Positions 6,659 to 14,811 are shown, counted from the first letter of the stretch. The stretch: DNA of 32,880 nucleotides from Gp13-AA77 sp035578005 (GCA_035578005.1 DATJYK010000091.1:1-32880); one strand, 5' to 3'. The notes: generated by a model from the sequence alone, not told the origin. A program made the numbers and translations.

Positions 6659-9028
6659 CTACGCCTGCGCCGCCTCAACCAATTCTGCGCTGGCGGGCGG
6701 CGGAGGTATTGCCGCGGCCTCGTTCGCAGATAATTCCAGCACCTCGCGGTAAAACATTAAAGTCCGATCTACAAGTGTTTCGCGGGTGTAGTAGTTTAAG
6801 AACCGCTCTCGCCCTGCCTTTCCCATCGCTTCACGCTTGGCCGGGTCCGCGAGCAAGGTGCCAAGTGCTGTCTGCAAACTCTCTGTGTCACCCGGCTCAG
6901 CCAGCAGGCCGGTGACGCCTTCGTCGATTACTTCCTTCATTCCGCCTACCCGGCAGCCCACCACAGGCTTTGAAAACATCATGGCTTCGAGAAAAACCAG
7001 TCCAAAGGACTCGTAGCGCGAGGGCGCCACAAAAATGTCACACTGCGCCAAATAGTCCTCGAGCTCCTGGTCTGAGACCAGGCCGGCGAAGATCACCCGG
7101 TTGCGAAAGGGCGACTTGGCGTGACGCGCGCGAAACAGTCCCGCACGAGTGGTGCCGTCGGGCTGAGGCCGGTCCTCACCCACCAGGACGAACCGCGCCT
7201 TGGGGAACTTCAGGCAGAGCGGCGGGATCACTTTCAGCAGCACGTCGATGCCTTTACGATGCTCGAAGCGGCCGGTGAAAAGCACGTCGACAAAGCCGCC
7301 GCCTTTTTTGGCGGCTTTTTGAGCGGGCTGCAGTTTCCCGGAGCGGTCTTCCATGCCCAGAGGAAACACGGTCACCTGGCCGGGCCGGAAGTGCACGCCA
7401 TAGTGCTTCTCAAGCGTCTCCACGATTGCGTGGCTGATGGCACGGTGCGCCACGCCTCGTTCCATCATCAGCGTTTCCGCGGCAGCCTGGTCTTCAAAGA
7501 ATTGTTTCTCGGCCGGCGTGCCCTGAAGCAGGTTGGGGTTGGTCTCGCACCAAACCTTCAGGGGAGTTTCGAGGTTCGTGACCACCCGCAAGGATCCGTC
7601 CACCAGAGCCGCGATTCCTTCTGTGTCCCAGATGGGCCCTTCAACAATATCGATGGGATGAGCGGCGTTGATCCGTTTCAGTTCACGCAGCAGACGCGCT
7701 GAATTCTGCCAGATGTGCGCCGGCACGCGGATGCCGGCCGGGGCTTGCGGTTCCGCTTGGTCCCGTACCAGCCTGTGCACCCAGACGCCGCTTTCGAAAT
7801 CCACGGTGTTGTGCTGGGCCGTGCTGCGCGTGAGGACGTGTACGTTGTGGCCGCGTTGGGCGAGGCCGTTGGCGAGATCATAAGTGAGCCGTCCGATGCC
7901 TCCCACGCCGTTAGGAGGGTAGCCTTGGCTGAGATAACAGATGGTCAGCTTCTCCTCCTTCGGCAGCAGTGTGGGACAAAGTTTGAATGCGCCGGGATTC
8001 TGCCCGTCCAAGACGTCATAAGCCACCGCGCCTCGCAGTTGGCGTGCCGTGGAGGAGTAGATGTGGCGCCGCGGCTGATTGAGCCCGCGCTCGATGCCAT
8101 GGCGGAGGGCCGCGTCAGCGTCGCGCTGGAACTGATCGAGCTTTTCCGCCGGCGTGTGCCCGTGCTGAACGTGATAGCGGAGTCCGGCCTCGGCTTCGTC
8201 AATGAATTTCTTCCAGTCCTCCAGCAGGAACCGGAAGGAAGTCTCTTCCGGCCTGTTCTTGATTGCGAAATAAACTTTGTTCTTGACGATCGGGAGCCAG
8301 TTTGTCGTCACCCGCGTGGACTCGCGGATGTGGCTGGGCAGCGACCGGTGGTAGATGTAAGCCGCGGAAAGCTGCTTCAGCCGGTAGCCGGCGTCGATGA
8401 GTCTCAGACAGACGTCGGTTTCGTCCAGGTAGTAGTCATACTCCTCGTCAAAGGCGCCCACTTGCAGCAGAGCGCTCCGCCGGAAGAAAGAATTGCCGCC
8501 CGGTACGTAAGGAAACTGCAAGCAGCCGGGATAGCAGAACTGGTCTCCCGGCGCCGGAAAGTTCCAGTACGCAGTGCCCACGCGATTACAGAGGTTATAG
8601 CGGTATTGCAGATTGTACCCGGTGTGGTCATACACCAGGCCGCCGACTGCGGCCACCTCGTCACGGTCGAAGCCGGCTATCGCATCGTCAAGCCAGTTCT
8701 CGTCAGGCACAGCGTCATCATCGATGAAGGCCACCAGGTCGCCGCGCGCCATTTCGATGCCGACGTTCCTTGAGATGGAAAGATTGCGGTCCGAACAGGT
8801 CCCAACCCGAATGTTCGCTTGATGCGCCTTCAGCACGTCGGAGGTATGGTCCGTTGAAGGCCCGTTGACCACCACAACTTCAAACCAGGGATAGTTCAGC
8901 CGGCGCAGCGAGTGCAATGCGGTATCCAGGCTCGCAGCTCGATTGTAGGTGTTGATGATGATGGAAACTCGGAGAGCATCGGGTGATCGGGTGATCGGGC
9001 CATCGGGTGATGAAATGGTTCGACTCAT
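6659..9028 (-). CDS. Two-domain glycosyltransferase (GT2 + GT4 fusion)
   Basis: The 789-aa cytoplasmic protein joins two glycosyltransferase domains. The N-terminal GT2 domain (about 20-245) has VSIIINTYNR, an acidic DDD at 103-105 (FIDDDAVP) for metal/nucleotide-sugar binding, and a DETD motif at about 202-205. A helical linker (about 250-355) leads to a GT4 domain (about 361-770) with GGIGRLTYDLANGLA, TGRFEHRKGIDVLL and the EX7E motif in SRYESFGLVFLEAM. It probably adds two successive sugars in one glycan; donors and acceptor are unknown. The first 20 residues (SPDGPITRSPD) are encoded by a short-period repeat. The ATG lies 5 bp from a palindromic repeat that may supply its ribosome-binding site. 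Confidence 0.9.
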   Translation of the reverse strand: MSRTISSPDGPITRSPDALRVSIIINTYNRAASLDTALHSLRRLNYPWFEVVVVNGPSTDHTSDVLKAHQANIRVGTCSDRNLSISRNVGIEMARGDLVAFIDDDAVPDENWLDDAIAGFDRDEVAAVGGLVYDHTGYNLQYRYNLCNRVGTAYWNFPAPGDQFCYPGCLQFPYVPGGNSFFRRSALLQVGAFDEEYDYYLDETDVCLRLIDAGYRLKQLSAAYIYHRSLPSHIRESTRVTTNWLPIVKNKVYFAIKNRPEETSFRFLLEDWKKFIDEAEAGLRYHVQHGHTPAEKLDQFQRDADAALRHGIERGLNQPRRHIYSSTARQLRGAVAYDVLDGQNPGAFKLCPTLLPKEEKLTICYLSQGYPPNGVGGIGRLTYDLANGLAQRGHNVHVLTRSTAQHNTVDFESGVWVHRLVRDQAEPQAPAGIRVPAHIWQNSARLLRELKRINAAHPIDIVEGPIWDTEGIAALVDGSLRVVTNLETPLKVWCETNPNLLQGTPAEKQFFEDQAAAETLMMERGVAHRAISHAIVETLEKHYGVHFRPGQVTVFPLGMEDRSGKLQPAQKAAKKGGGFVDVLFTGRFEHRKGIDVLLKVIPPLCLKFPKARFVLVGEDRPQPDGTTRAGLFRARHAKSPFRNRVIFAGLVSDQELEDYLAQCDIFVAPSRYESFGLVFLEAMMFSKPVVGCRVGGMKEVIDEGVTGLLAEPGDTESLQTALGTLLADPAKREAMGKAGRERFLNYYTRETLVDRTLMFYREVLELSANEAAAIPPPPASAELVEAAQA
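8978..9012 (+). repeat. Short-period ATCGGGTG/ATCGGGCC repeat in the 5' end of the GT2-GT4 gene
   Basis: ATCGGGTG and ATCGGGCC units repeat about four times. A similar run in the same genome orientation lies at 22917-22952, at the 3' end of another glycosyltransferase gene. Here it encodes, on the minus strand, the SPDGPITRSPD start of the protein. Confidence 0.6.
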
Positions 9029-9033
9029 TGATT

Positions 9034-9122
9034 GGACCCTTTCAGGGTCCTATGCTATCCATGCTTATCGCTTTCCGGGGGCGTTGCCCCCGGCTATTTC
9101 ATGAATCCCCTTCGGGGATTTC
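9034..9122 (-). repeat. Composite palindromic repeat, type B, inverted copy
   Basis: In plus-strand order this unit holds GGACCCTTTCAGGGTCC, CCGGGGGCGTTGCCCCCGG and AATCCCCTTCGGGGATT, three separate hairpins. It is the reverse complement of the type B units found at 12373-12457 and 13207-13528. It lies immediately upstream of the GT2-GT4 start codon. Confidence 0.85.
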
Positions 9123-9168
9123 CAATTTCACCCTCGGGACTGGCCACCACGGACAATCAAATTGCCAG

Positions 9169-9497
9169 GCGCATGACCAGCAACAGGTCACATGCAATCA
9201 ACCGCGTGCCCTGAAAGGGCATAAGGCAATAGCCGGGGGCAACGCCCCCGGAACCCAAGAGCCACCCACCTGCCGACCCTGAAAGGGTCGCACGTAATCC
9301 ACCAACCTGCCCCCGAAGGACAATCGCCCGGTTGGGGCGCATGACCAGCAACAGGTCACATGCAATCAACCGCGTGCCCTGAAAGGGCATGAGGCAATAG
9401 CCGGGGGCAACGCCCCCGGAACCCAAGAGCCACCCACCTGTCCGACCCTGAAAGGGTCGCACGTAATCCACCAACCTGCCCCGAAAGGGCAATCGCC
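9169..9497 (-). repeat. Tandem 168-bp duplication of inverted type A palindromic repeat
   Basis: Two near-identical copies start at 9169 and 9337 (period 168 bp). Each has unique-looking sequence (GCGCATGACCAGCAACAGGT...) and then the palindromes GCCCTGAAAGGGC, CCGGGGGCAACGCCCCCGG and GACCCTGAAAGGGTC. This is type A read backwards. Open frames here are low-complexity repeat translations, not genes. Confidence 0.88.
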
Positions 9498-9500
9498 GGA

Positions 9501-9833
9501 TCAACCCGATGCCTTCGCCTCCAACGCACTCAGCCGGGCTTCGAAATTCTCGAGGGCCTTGTGCACGGCAATATCCGAGCGGCGCGCTTCGCGCAGCGCC
9601 TGCGGGAAAGATTCCGTGTGCACCTTAAAAGCGATGATCTGCGGCCGCACTTCGGCGAAGTCAGCCTCCAGCTTGGCCACCTGGTCCCGCACGGCGAGGA
9701 TAGCTTTGGAGAGCTGGTCCAGAACTGCAGCCGTCTTTGACATGTTGTCCTTGACGGCCTGTAACTCCGATGCCGAAGCGCTCGCGTCCGCGCCTAGCGC
9801 CGAACCTGCACCTCGATTTGAATAATCCAGCAT
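9501..9833 (-). CDS. Small coiled-coil protein, function unknown
   Basis: The 110-aa protein starts at ATG 9833 with AGGAG 7 nt upstream. Residues 22-60 (ELQAVKDNMSKTAAVLDQLS..., AVRDQVAKLEADF) and 85-107 (HKALENFEARLSALEAKA) have heptad spacing of hydrophobic residues and should form coiled coils. The N-terminus is Gly/Ala/Ser-rich. There is no signal peptide or membrane segment. It lies on the same strand as the GT2-GT4 gene but is separated from it by repeats. I do not recognise a family. A scaffolding role in the glycan block is possible but only guessed from the coiled-coil content. Confidence 0.65.
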   Translation of the reverse strand: MLDYSNRGAGSALGADASASASELQAVKDNMSKTAAVLDQLSKAILAVRDQVAKLEADFAEVRPQIIAFKVHTESFPQALREARRSDIAVHKALENFEARLSALEAKASG

Positions 9834-9851
9834 GGAACGCTCCTATGGGTA

Positions 9852-9934
9852 GTGTCTCAGTTTGAGATGGCACGGGCATCCTGCCTGTGTTAATTTCATG
9901 GCCAAGATGGCCATGCCACTTCAAACTGAGACAC
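9852..9934. repeat. 83-bp element with 21-bp terminal inverted repeats
   Basis: GTGTCTCAGTTTGAGATGGCA at 9852-9872 matches the reverse complement of 9914-9934 at 19 of 21 positions. The centre carries two smaller palindromes, GGCATCCTGCC and TGGCCAAGATGGCCA. It resembles a MITE-like or REP-like unit. No flanking target duplication was clear. Confidence 0.65.
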
Positions 9935-10089
9935 GACCCTCCTATGCGCACGGGAACTTGGCAGCCTGAGCTCTCCGGCGTAAGTACTTTATCATCATAG
10001 ACATTCCCGGATTTTTTGGCTAACTATAGCCGTTTCAATTAGATCCGTAATTGGGCGGGGAGCCGAAAATTAGTTAACATCCTTATTTA

Positions 10090-10208
10090 TCAACAATATA
10101 CCAGGATAGCTTAGCTTAAGTGGTTTGTTTTCAGATACATTCCAGGGTATTCTCATTTGTCTCATTTTTCTCATTTCGGTCCTTTGTTTTCAACAACATT
10201 CCAGGGTA
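10090..10208 (+). repeat. Repeated motif TTTGTTTTCA-n-ACATTCCAGGGTA in an AT-rich gap
   Basis: Two strong copies start at 10124 and 10183 (59 bp apart) and a weaker one (TCAACAATATACCAGGA) lies near 10090. The gap from 9935 to 10605 has no convincing gene. It is AT-rich up to about 10230, unlike its surroundings. The copies could be binding sites or remains of duplication; no consumer gene is obvious. Confidence 0.45.
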
Positions 10209-10411
10209 CCCCAGAAGAATTCTTTGAATTTTTTTGAGGAGGGGTTGTTGGTTGCCGCTCGACTCGATGGACCAGACCGACGTCCGGGGTTCTAACGTCC
10301 AAACCCATAATCCTGCAAATCCCTCCGGCTTTGACCGGAATATCCATCCATGTTCCTTTGCACTACCGACCGCAGGCCTTCCTGACGCGGGCTTCGCGTG
10401 CTTCCTCAGCC

Positions 10412-10439
10412 TTGATAATCAATAAAATCGATGTATACT
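10412..10439 (+). promoter_or_regulatory. Sigma-70-like promoter before the GT4 gene
   Basis: TTGATA, 16 nt and TATACT match housekeeping -35/-10 boxes well. The predicted start gives a leader of about 160 nt to the ATG at 10606 that includes the hairpin element at 10500-10584. Confidence 0.5.
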
Positions 10440-10499
10440 GGCGCGTTAATAGTAGCACGCGTGGAAGCAAAGCTGGTAGAAAGATTTAACTGTTCTGAT

Positions 10500-10584
10500 G
10501 TAGGGGTAGGGCTTGCCCTACCCAGCACGGGCCCCGAAGGCCGCGCTACCTGCTCCGGCAGGGTACGGCAAGCCGTACCCCTAC
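10500..10584. repeat. Paired palindromes forming a large inverted repeat in the GT4 leader
   Basis: The left arm (10500-10523) contains GGGTAGGGCTTGCCCTACCC and the right arm (10561-10584) GGGTACGGCAAGCCGTACCC. Each arm is itself a palindrome, and each is nearly the reverse complement of the other. The G/C difference between arms is matched on both sides of each palindrome, so each hairpin is preserved. Confidence 0.7.
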
Positions 10585-10605
10585 GCCCCGAAAGCAGCTT
10601 CGGTT

Positions 10606-11829
10606 ATGAGTGACGCTGACATCGTTTCGCCAGGACCGCTTGGAAGTTTGCCCATCAGCCCTGACGGCGATGAGGCGCTCGCGTCGGAAGTAAGCTCTGA
10701 TCTGCCAGCGGGCGTCGTGTTCCAGGCTCTCGTCTATGGCGGTACGGGTTACGCCGAAGCGGGCTGGGTTGAAGTGCTGGGTTTAGCGCGTAGCGGCATT
10801 CCCGTTCAATTGGTGCCTTTAGGCGACAAAGAAGACTACCGGCGTCTGCTGCCGGCTTCCGCCCGCAACGCCCTTGATGCACTCAAGCTGGCAAAGGTAG
10901 ACCCGGCGCGCAGCGTGTTCTATCAGGGCGCCATGGCCTATCTGTGGGACCTCAATACTTATGGCCGCTGCCGCGTGGGCCACACCATGTTTGAGACGGA
11001 CCGCCTTCCCGACGGCTGGGCGCGCTGGTGCAATGCCATGGACGAGGTTTGGGTGCCTTCAGAGTTCAACCGTGAGACCTTTGCCGCCGCGGGAGTGGAC
11101 CCGCACCGGCTGCGGGTTCTGCCTTTAGGGGTCGACGCCAGTTTGTTTCGCCCAGGATCGAAGCCGTTTCAATGGCAGCAGGCACGGGGTTTCAAGTTCC
11201 TGTCGATGTTTGACCTTCAAGACCGCAAGGGCATGGATCTGCTGCTCAAGGCGTATCTCGCGGAGTTTAAGGCGAACGAAGACGTGTGCCTCATTCTTAA
11301 AATCACCCAGCACACGGACCGGATGGCTGACCCCACAGCCTTGCTAACTTACTTTGTCGAAAAGGAAGCCGGACTGAGCCTGGAAAAGACGCCGCCGATT
11401 ATCTTGGTGCAAGGCTTTGTTCCGCGCGCCGAATTGCCGCGGCTCTATGCGAGCGCGGACGCTTTCGTGCTTCCCTCACGGGGCGAGGGTTTCGGGCTTC
11501 CCTACATCGAAGCTCTGGCTTGTGGTCTGCCGGTGATCGCTACACGCTGGAGCAGCCATCTCGATTTTCTTCATGACGGCAACAGCTACCTGATCGATAT
11601 CGAGGGCCTGGTACCGGCGTCGTGGCAAGACGTGGAGTATTTTGCCGGCCACCGCTGGGCCCAACCGCGCGTCGAGCATTTGCGGCAGTTGATGCGGACC
11701 GTTTATTCAAACCGCGAAGAGGCCCGGCGGCGCGCTGAGATTGGGCGGCAGGAAATTCTGGAGCGATGGGATTGGAGTGTGGTGGTAAAGCGTTGGGTGG
11801 CCGAATTCCGGCGGTTGCTGGATGGGTGA
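10606..11829 (+). CDS. GT4-family glycosyltransferase
   Basis: The 407-aa protein is a retaining GT4 (GT-B fold) glycosyltransferase. It shows DEVWVPSEFNRETFAAAG and VLPLGVD (about 146-176), an RKGMDLLLKAY helix near 207, and the donor-binding EX7E motif with E294 and E302 in SRGEGFGLPYIEALACGLPV. The open frame extends upstream to 10513, but that part only translates a palindromic repeat, so I prefer ATG at 10606 (MSDADIVSPG). The C-terminal half resembles the GT4 domain of the 20647-22977 gene, so the two are paralogues. Acceptor and sugar are unknown. A palindromic repeat array begins 37 bp after the stop. Confidence 0.87.
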   Translation: MSDADIVSPGPLGSLPISPDGDEALASEVSSDLPAGVVFQALVYGGTGYAEAGWVEVLGLARSGIPVQLVPLGDKEDYRRLLPASARNALDALKLAKVDPARSVFYQGAMAYLWDLNTYGRCRVGHTMFETDRLPDGWARWCNAMDEVWVPSEFNRETFAAAGVDPHRLRVLPLGVDASLFRPGSKPFQWQQARGFKFLSMFDLQDRKGMDLLLKAYLAEFKANEDVCLILKITQHTDRMADPTALLTYFVEKEAGLSLEKTPPIILVQGFVPRAELPRLYASADAFVLPSRGEGFGLPYIEALACGLPVIATRWSSHLDFLHDGNSYLIDIEGLVPASWQDVEYFAGHRWAQPRVEHLRQLMRTVYSNREEARRRAEIGRQEILERWDWSVVVKRWVAEFRRLLDG

Positions 11830-11866
11830 TCCGCGACCGGCGCGGCCGGTGGACATTTACACATAC

Positions 11867-12457
11867 GACCCTTTCAGGGTCGGGCGGCTTGGACGGCTTG
11901 GTTTCCGGGGGCGTTGCCCCCGGCTATTGCCTGACGCCCTTGCAGGGCACGGCCGGCACACGCTGTTTCGTCCGGCGGACGATGCGACCCTTTCAGGGTC
12001 GGGCGGTTTGGTTGGCTTCGTTTCCGGGGGCGTTGCCCCCGGCTATTACCTGACGCCCTTGCAGGGCACGGCCGGCACACGTTGTTTCGTTTGGCGGACA
12101 ATGCGACCCTTTCAGGGTCGGACGGGTTGGGTGGGCTAGCTTTCCGGGGGCGTTGCCCCCGGCTATTACCTGATGCCCTTTCAGGGCACGGCCGGCACAC
12201 GTTGTTTCGTCCGGCGGACAATGCGACCCTTTCAGGGTCGGACGGGTTGGGTGGGCTAGCTTTCCGGGGGCGTTGCCCCCGGCTATTACCTGATGCCCTT
12301 TCAGGGCACGGCCGGGCACGAGCACGTCGATGAATTGGTAGGCGTTCTGGGCAGTTACGTAGGTTATCTGCGAATCCCCGAAGGGGATGAATGAAATAGC
12401 CGGGGGCAACGCCCCCGGAAGAAGATGCACGTGAATGGTAGGACCCTGAAAGGGTCC
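11867..12457 (+). repeat. Composite palindromic repeat array: four type A units and one type B unit
   Basis: Type A units start at 11867, 11986, 12105 and 12225 (period 119-120 bp). Each contains GACCCTTTCAGGGTC, then CCGGGGGCGTTGCCCCCGG, then GCCCTTTCAGGGC or its GCCCTTGCAGGGC variant. A type B unit (12373-12457) follows: a CCCC/GGGG hairpin, CCGGGGGC-type hairpin and GGACCCTGAAAGGGTCC. The array fills 11830-12476; no protein-coding gene lies inside. It abuts the Y1 transposase gene on its left. Confidence 0.9.
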
Positions 12458-12476
12458 ATAGGGCCGGTCCGAAAGT

Positions 12477-12928
12477 ATGGCACAGACATTGGTCAGTTTA
12501 ATGCTGCATGTCGTTTTCTCAACGAAAGAACGACGCCCAATGATCAATGCAGAGGTCGAGCCTGAACTTACCGGTACATGGCGGGCATTCTGAGGACGCT
12601 GAACTCACCCTGCCTGACGATCGGAGGAACCGAAAATCACGTTCATCTGCTGGTCTCACAGTCCAAGAACGTAGCCCTAAGCCACCTGATGGAGGAGCTC
12701 AAGAAGAGCTCTTCAAAATGGATCAAGACCAAAAATACGGCGTTGCGAAGCTTCGGATGGCAGGACGGCTATGGAGCGTTTTCAATCGGGGAGTCTAATG
12801 TGGAGGCCCTGAAGCGTTATATCCAAAACCAGAAGGAGCGGCACAAGAAGCAGACGTTCGAGCAGGAGGTTGTTGCCTTGTTGCAGAAATACAGGGTGCA
12901 ATACGACGCGCGTTATTTGTGGTCATAA
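12477..12928 (+). pseudogene. Y1 (IS200/RAYT-like) transposase with a -1 frameshift
   Basis: ATG at 12477 opens MAQTLVSLMLHVVFSTKERRP, the usual start of Y1-type HUH transposases, but this frame stops at 12591-12593. The frame from 12578 continues the protein without loss: AGILRTLN, the HUH motif in ENHVHLL, KKSSSKWIKT, WQDGYGAFS, and the catalytic Tyr in ALKRYIQNQKERH, ending YDARYLWS. Restoring one base near 12575 (expected Tyr codon before MAGIL) gives about 150 aa, the normal length. No tnpB-like gene is present. Such transposases act on single-stranded hairpin ends; RAYT members are linked to REP palindromes. Here palindromic arrays begin 19 bp before the ATG and 7 bp after the stop. A sequencing error is possible. 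Confidence 0.85.
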
Positions 12929-12935
12929 ATCGTGC

Positions 12936-13528
12936 GACCCTTTCAGGGTCGGGCCGATCGGGGCTATCTTTCCGGGGGCGTTGCCCCCGGCTATTACCTG
13001 ATGCCCTTGCAGGGCACGGCCGGCACACGTTGTTTCGTCTGGCGGACAATGCGACCCTTTCAGGGTCGGACGGGTTGGGTGGGCTAGCTTTCCGGGGGCG
13101 TTGCCCCCGGCTATTACCTGATGCCCTTTCAGGGCATTTTCGCAACACGACACCCGGAATGGAAGACGGACTGCCCGAATCCCAGGTGGGTAGCGCGGCA
13201 CTTGGAAATCCCCGAAGGAGATTAATGAAATAGCCGGGGGCAACGCCCCCGGAAAAAGGTGCACGCGAATGGTAGGACCGTTGATCCCCGAAGGGGATTG
13301 ATGAAATAGCCGGGGGCAACGCCCCCGGAAGAAGATGCACGTGAATATAGTAGGACCCTGAAAGGGTCCATAGGACCGCGTGCCCGGCAAATTGATTGGC
13401 CCGCGGCGACCTTAATTTCAGATGGGTCAACAGAGCACGTGGAAATCCCCGAAGGGAATGAATGAAATAGCCAGGGGCGACGCCCCCGGAAGAAGATGCA
13501 CGCGAATGGTAGGACCCTGAAAGGGTCC
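12936..13528 (+). repeat. Composite palindromic repeat array: two type A and three type B units
   Basis: Type A units start at 12936 and 13053. Type B units start near 13207, 13284 and 13444; the first of these lacks the last palindrome, and the third has a degenerate central one (CCAGGGGCGACGCCCCCGG). All units have the same orientation as in the array before the transposase. The array ends 35 bp before the first FkbM-type gene. No protein-coding gene lies between 12929 and 13563. Confidence 0.9.
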
Positions 13529-13563
13529 ATAGGCAACATGCCGACACAGATCAGGAGATCCAC

Positions 13564-14787
13564 ATGAGCGAAGCCATGGCAAAGCGGGCAACAAACGGGG
13601 CGCGCGCTCGAGGACGAGCGAAGCCGCGCGCGGCCAAGCAGATCACGGTACAGGAGCTAAGCGACGCGGTCGGGGAGAACGCGCGTTTGCAGGCGCAATT
13701 GAACCAGACGATGGCCAAGCGCCTGCTCGAAGTGGAAAAGATCGCCCGGCAGGCGCTTGCGGGTATGTCTGCGCGACCGTCGGCCAATTCTTCGGCGGCG
13801 GTGGTGAAGCCTAATAAGCGCGCCGGGGAGGCTACTGAACCAGCTTCGCCCAATACCGAGCCGATTTCTGTGGAGCAGCTCAGTAAAGCTGTCGGGGAGA
13901 GCGCGCGTTTGCAGGCGGAGCTAAACCAAAAGATGGCGGCGCGTCTGCTCGAGGTCGAGAAAATCGCCCGTCAGCCTCAAACCTCAGGAGCCACAATTTC
14001 GGCGGCAAAGCCTACCGCGGTCTACGTAGGCCATGACATGGCCCTTACCAAGGTTCTGGACCGCTTCTTGATGTATGTGGACACGCGAGACCTGAGCGTG
14101 GGTCCTTCCTTTCTCATGGGGGCCAGTTGGGAGCCTGCCATTACCAGCCTCTTTGACACGTTCTTGAAGCCCGGCATGACCGCCGTGGACGTTGGCGCCA
14201 ACTTTGGGTATTTCACCTTGCTGGCGGGCACCACGGTGGGCCCGCAGGGACTCGTTTACAGCTTTGAAGCCGATCCCCGTAACTTCGAAATCCTTCGTCA
14301 AAACGTGTCCGTGAATTGGTTGAACGATAGGGTGCGTACCCATCACTGTGCCGTGCTCGATTCCCGGCGTCAGATCGAATTCTACAAGGACGAAAAATTC
14401 CTGGGGTGCAGCAGCCTTTTTGTGACGCAGCCGGATCACCCGAATTTCGAGCGCGTATCGATAGAAGCCCGGCCGCTTGACGAAATGGTTCCGGGCCCTG
14501 TGGACTTTGTCAAAATCGACGCCGAAGGCAGCGAACCGTTTATTTTGGAAGGCATGCGCGGAGTAATCGGGCGCAGCCCTCAGATCAAGATCGTGATGGA
14601 ATTTAACGTGGCTTCTCTGAAAACCGCCAAGGTGGATCCCTTGAATTTCATAGGTCGACTTGAAGAGCTGGGGCTTGCACCCTCGACGCTGAGTGGCGGG
14701 GGCGCCTTGAGACCTGTGAACCGGCAGGAGCTTTTGGCAAGTCCTATCACCACCCTGTTTCTGACCAAGGCCGGGGCGGCCGCCTGA
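13564..14787 (+). CDS. FkbM-type methyltransferase with duplicated N-terminal coiled-coil module
   Basis: The C-terminal half (about residues 150-400) is an FkbM-type SAM-dependent methyltransferase: motif I is AVDVGANFGYFTLLAG (207-222), followed by YSFEADPRNFEIL and FVKIDAEGSEPFILEGM. FkbM proteins usually O-methylate sugars or other hydroxyls. The N-terminus has a basic start (residues 1-26) and a 37-residue helical module present twice, at about 27-63 and 101-137. Each copy reads roughly LS.AVGE.ARLQA.LNQ.MA.RLLEVEKIARQ, and the DNA copies are still similar, so the duplication is fairly recent. AGGAGA precedes the ATG. The next gene is a paralogue 24 bp downstream. Confidence 0.88.
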   Translation: MSEAMAKRATNGARARGRAKPRAAKQITVQELSDAVGENARLQAQLNQTMAKRLLEVEKIARQALAGMSARPSANSSAAVVKPNKRAGEATEPASPNTEPISVEQLSKAVGESARLQAELNQKMAARLLEVEKIARQPQTSGATISAAKPTAVYVGHDMALTKVLDRFLMYVDTRDLSVGPSFLMGASWEPAITSLFDTFLKPGMTAVDVGANFGYFTLLAGTTVGPQGLVYSFEADPRNFEILRQNVSVNWLNDRVRTHHCAVLDSRRQIEFYKDEKFLGCSSLFVTQPDHPNFERVSIEARPLDEMVPGPVDFVKIDAEGSEPFILEGMRGVIGRSPQIKIVMEFNVASLKTAKVDPLNFIGRLEELGLAPSTLSGGGALRPVNRQELLASPITTLFLTKAGAAA

Positions 14788-14811
14788 GCAAGTGCTACTT
14801 GGAGGTTTAAG

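Noticed and set aside
7121..8773. Long plus-strand frames opposite the GT2-GT4 gene
   Set aside because: They are antisense shadows of a gene with clear glycosyltransferase motifs in the other strand.
9034..9504. Open frames translating repeat DNA, with FRGRCPRLF- or GGNAPG-like peptides
   Set aside because: They read through palindromes in several frames and on both strands; the same peptides appear at every array. They are not genes.
10234..10425. A 63-aa frame after a strong GAGGAGG
   Set aside because: The peptide has no protein-like pattern, and no downstream continuation; the purine run is probably chance.
11867..13528. A possible CRISPR array
   Set aside because: Units are 85-120 bp with palindromes at the core and conserved sequence between them. 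There are no short uniform repeats with unique spacers and no cas genes.
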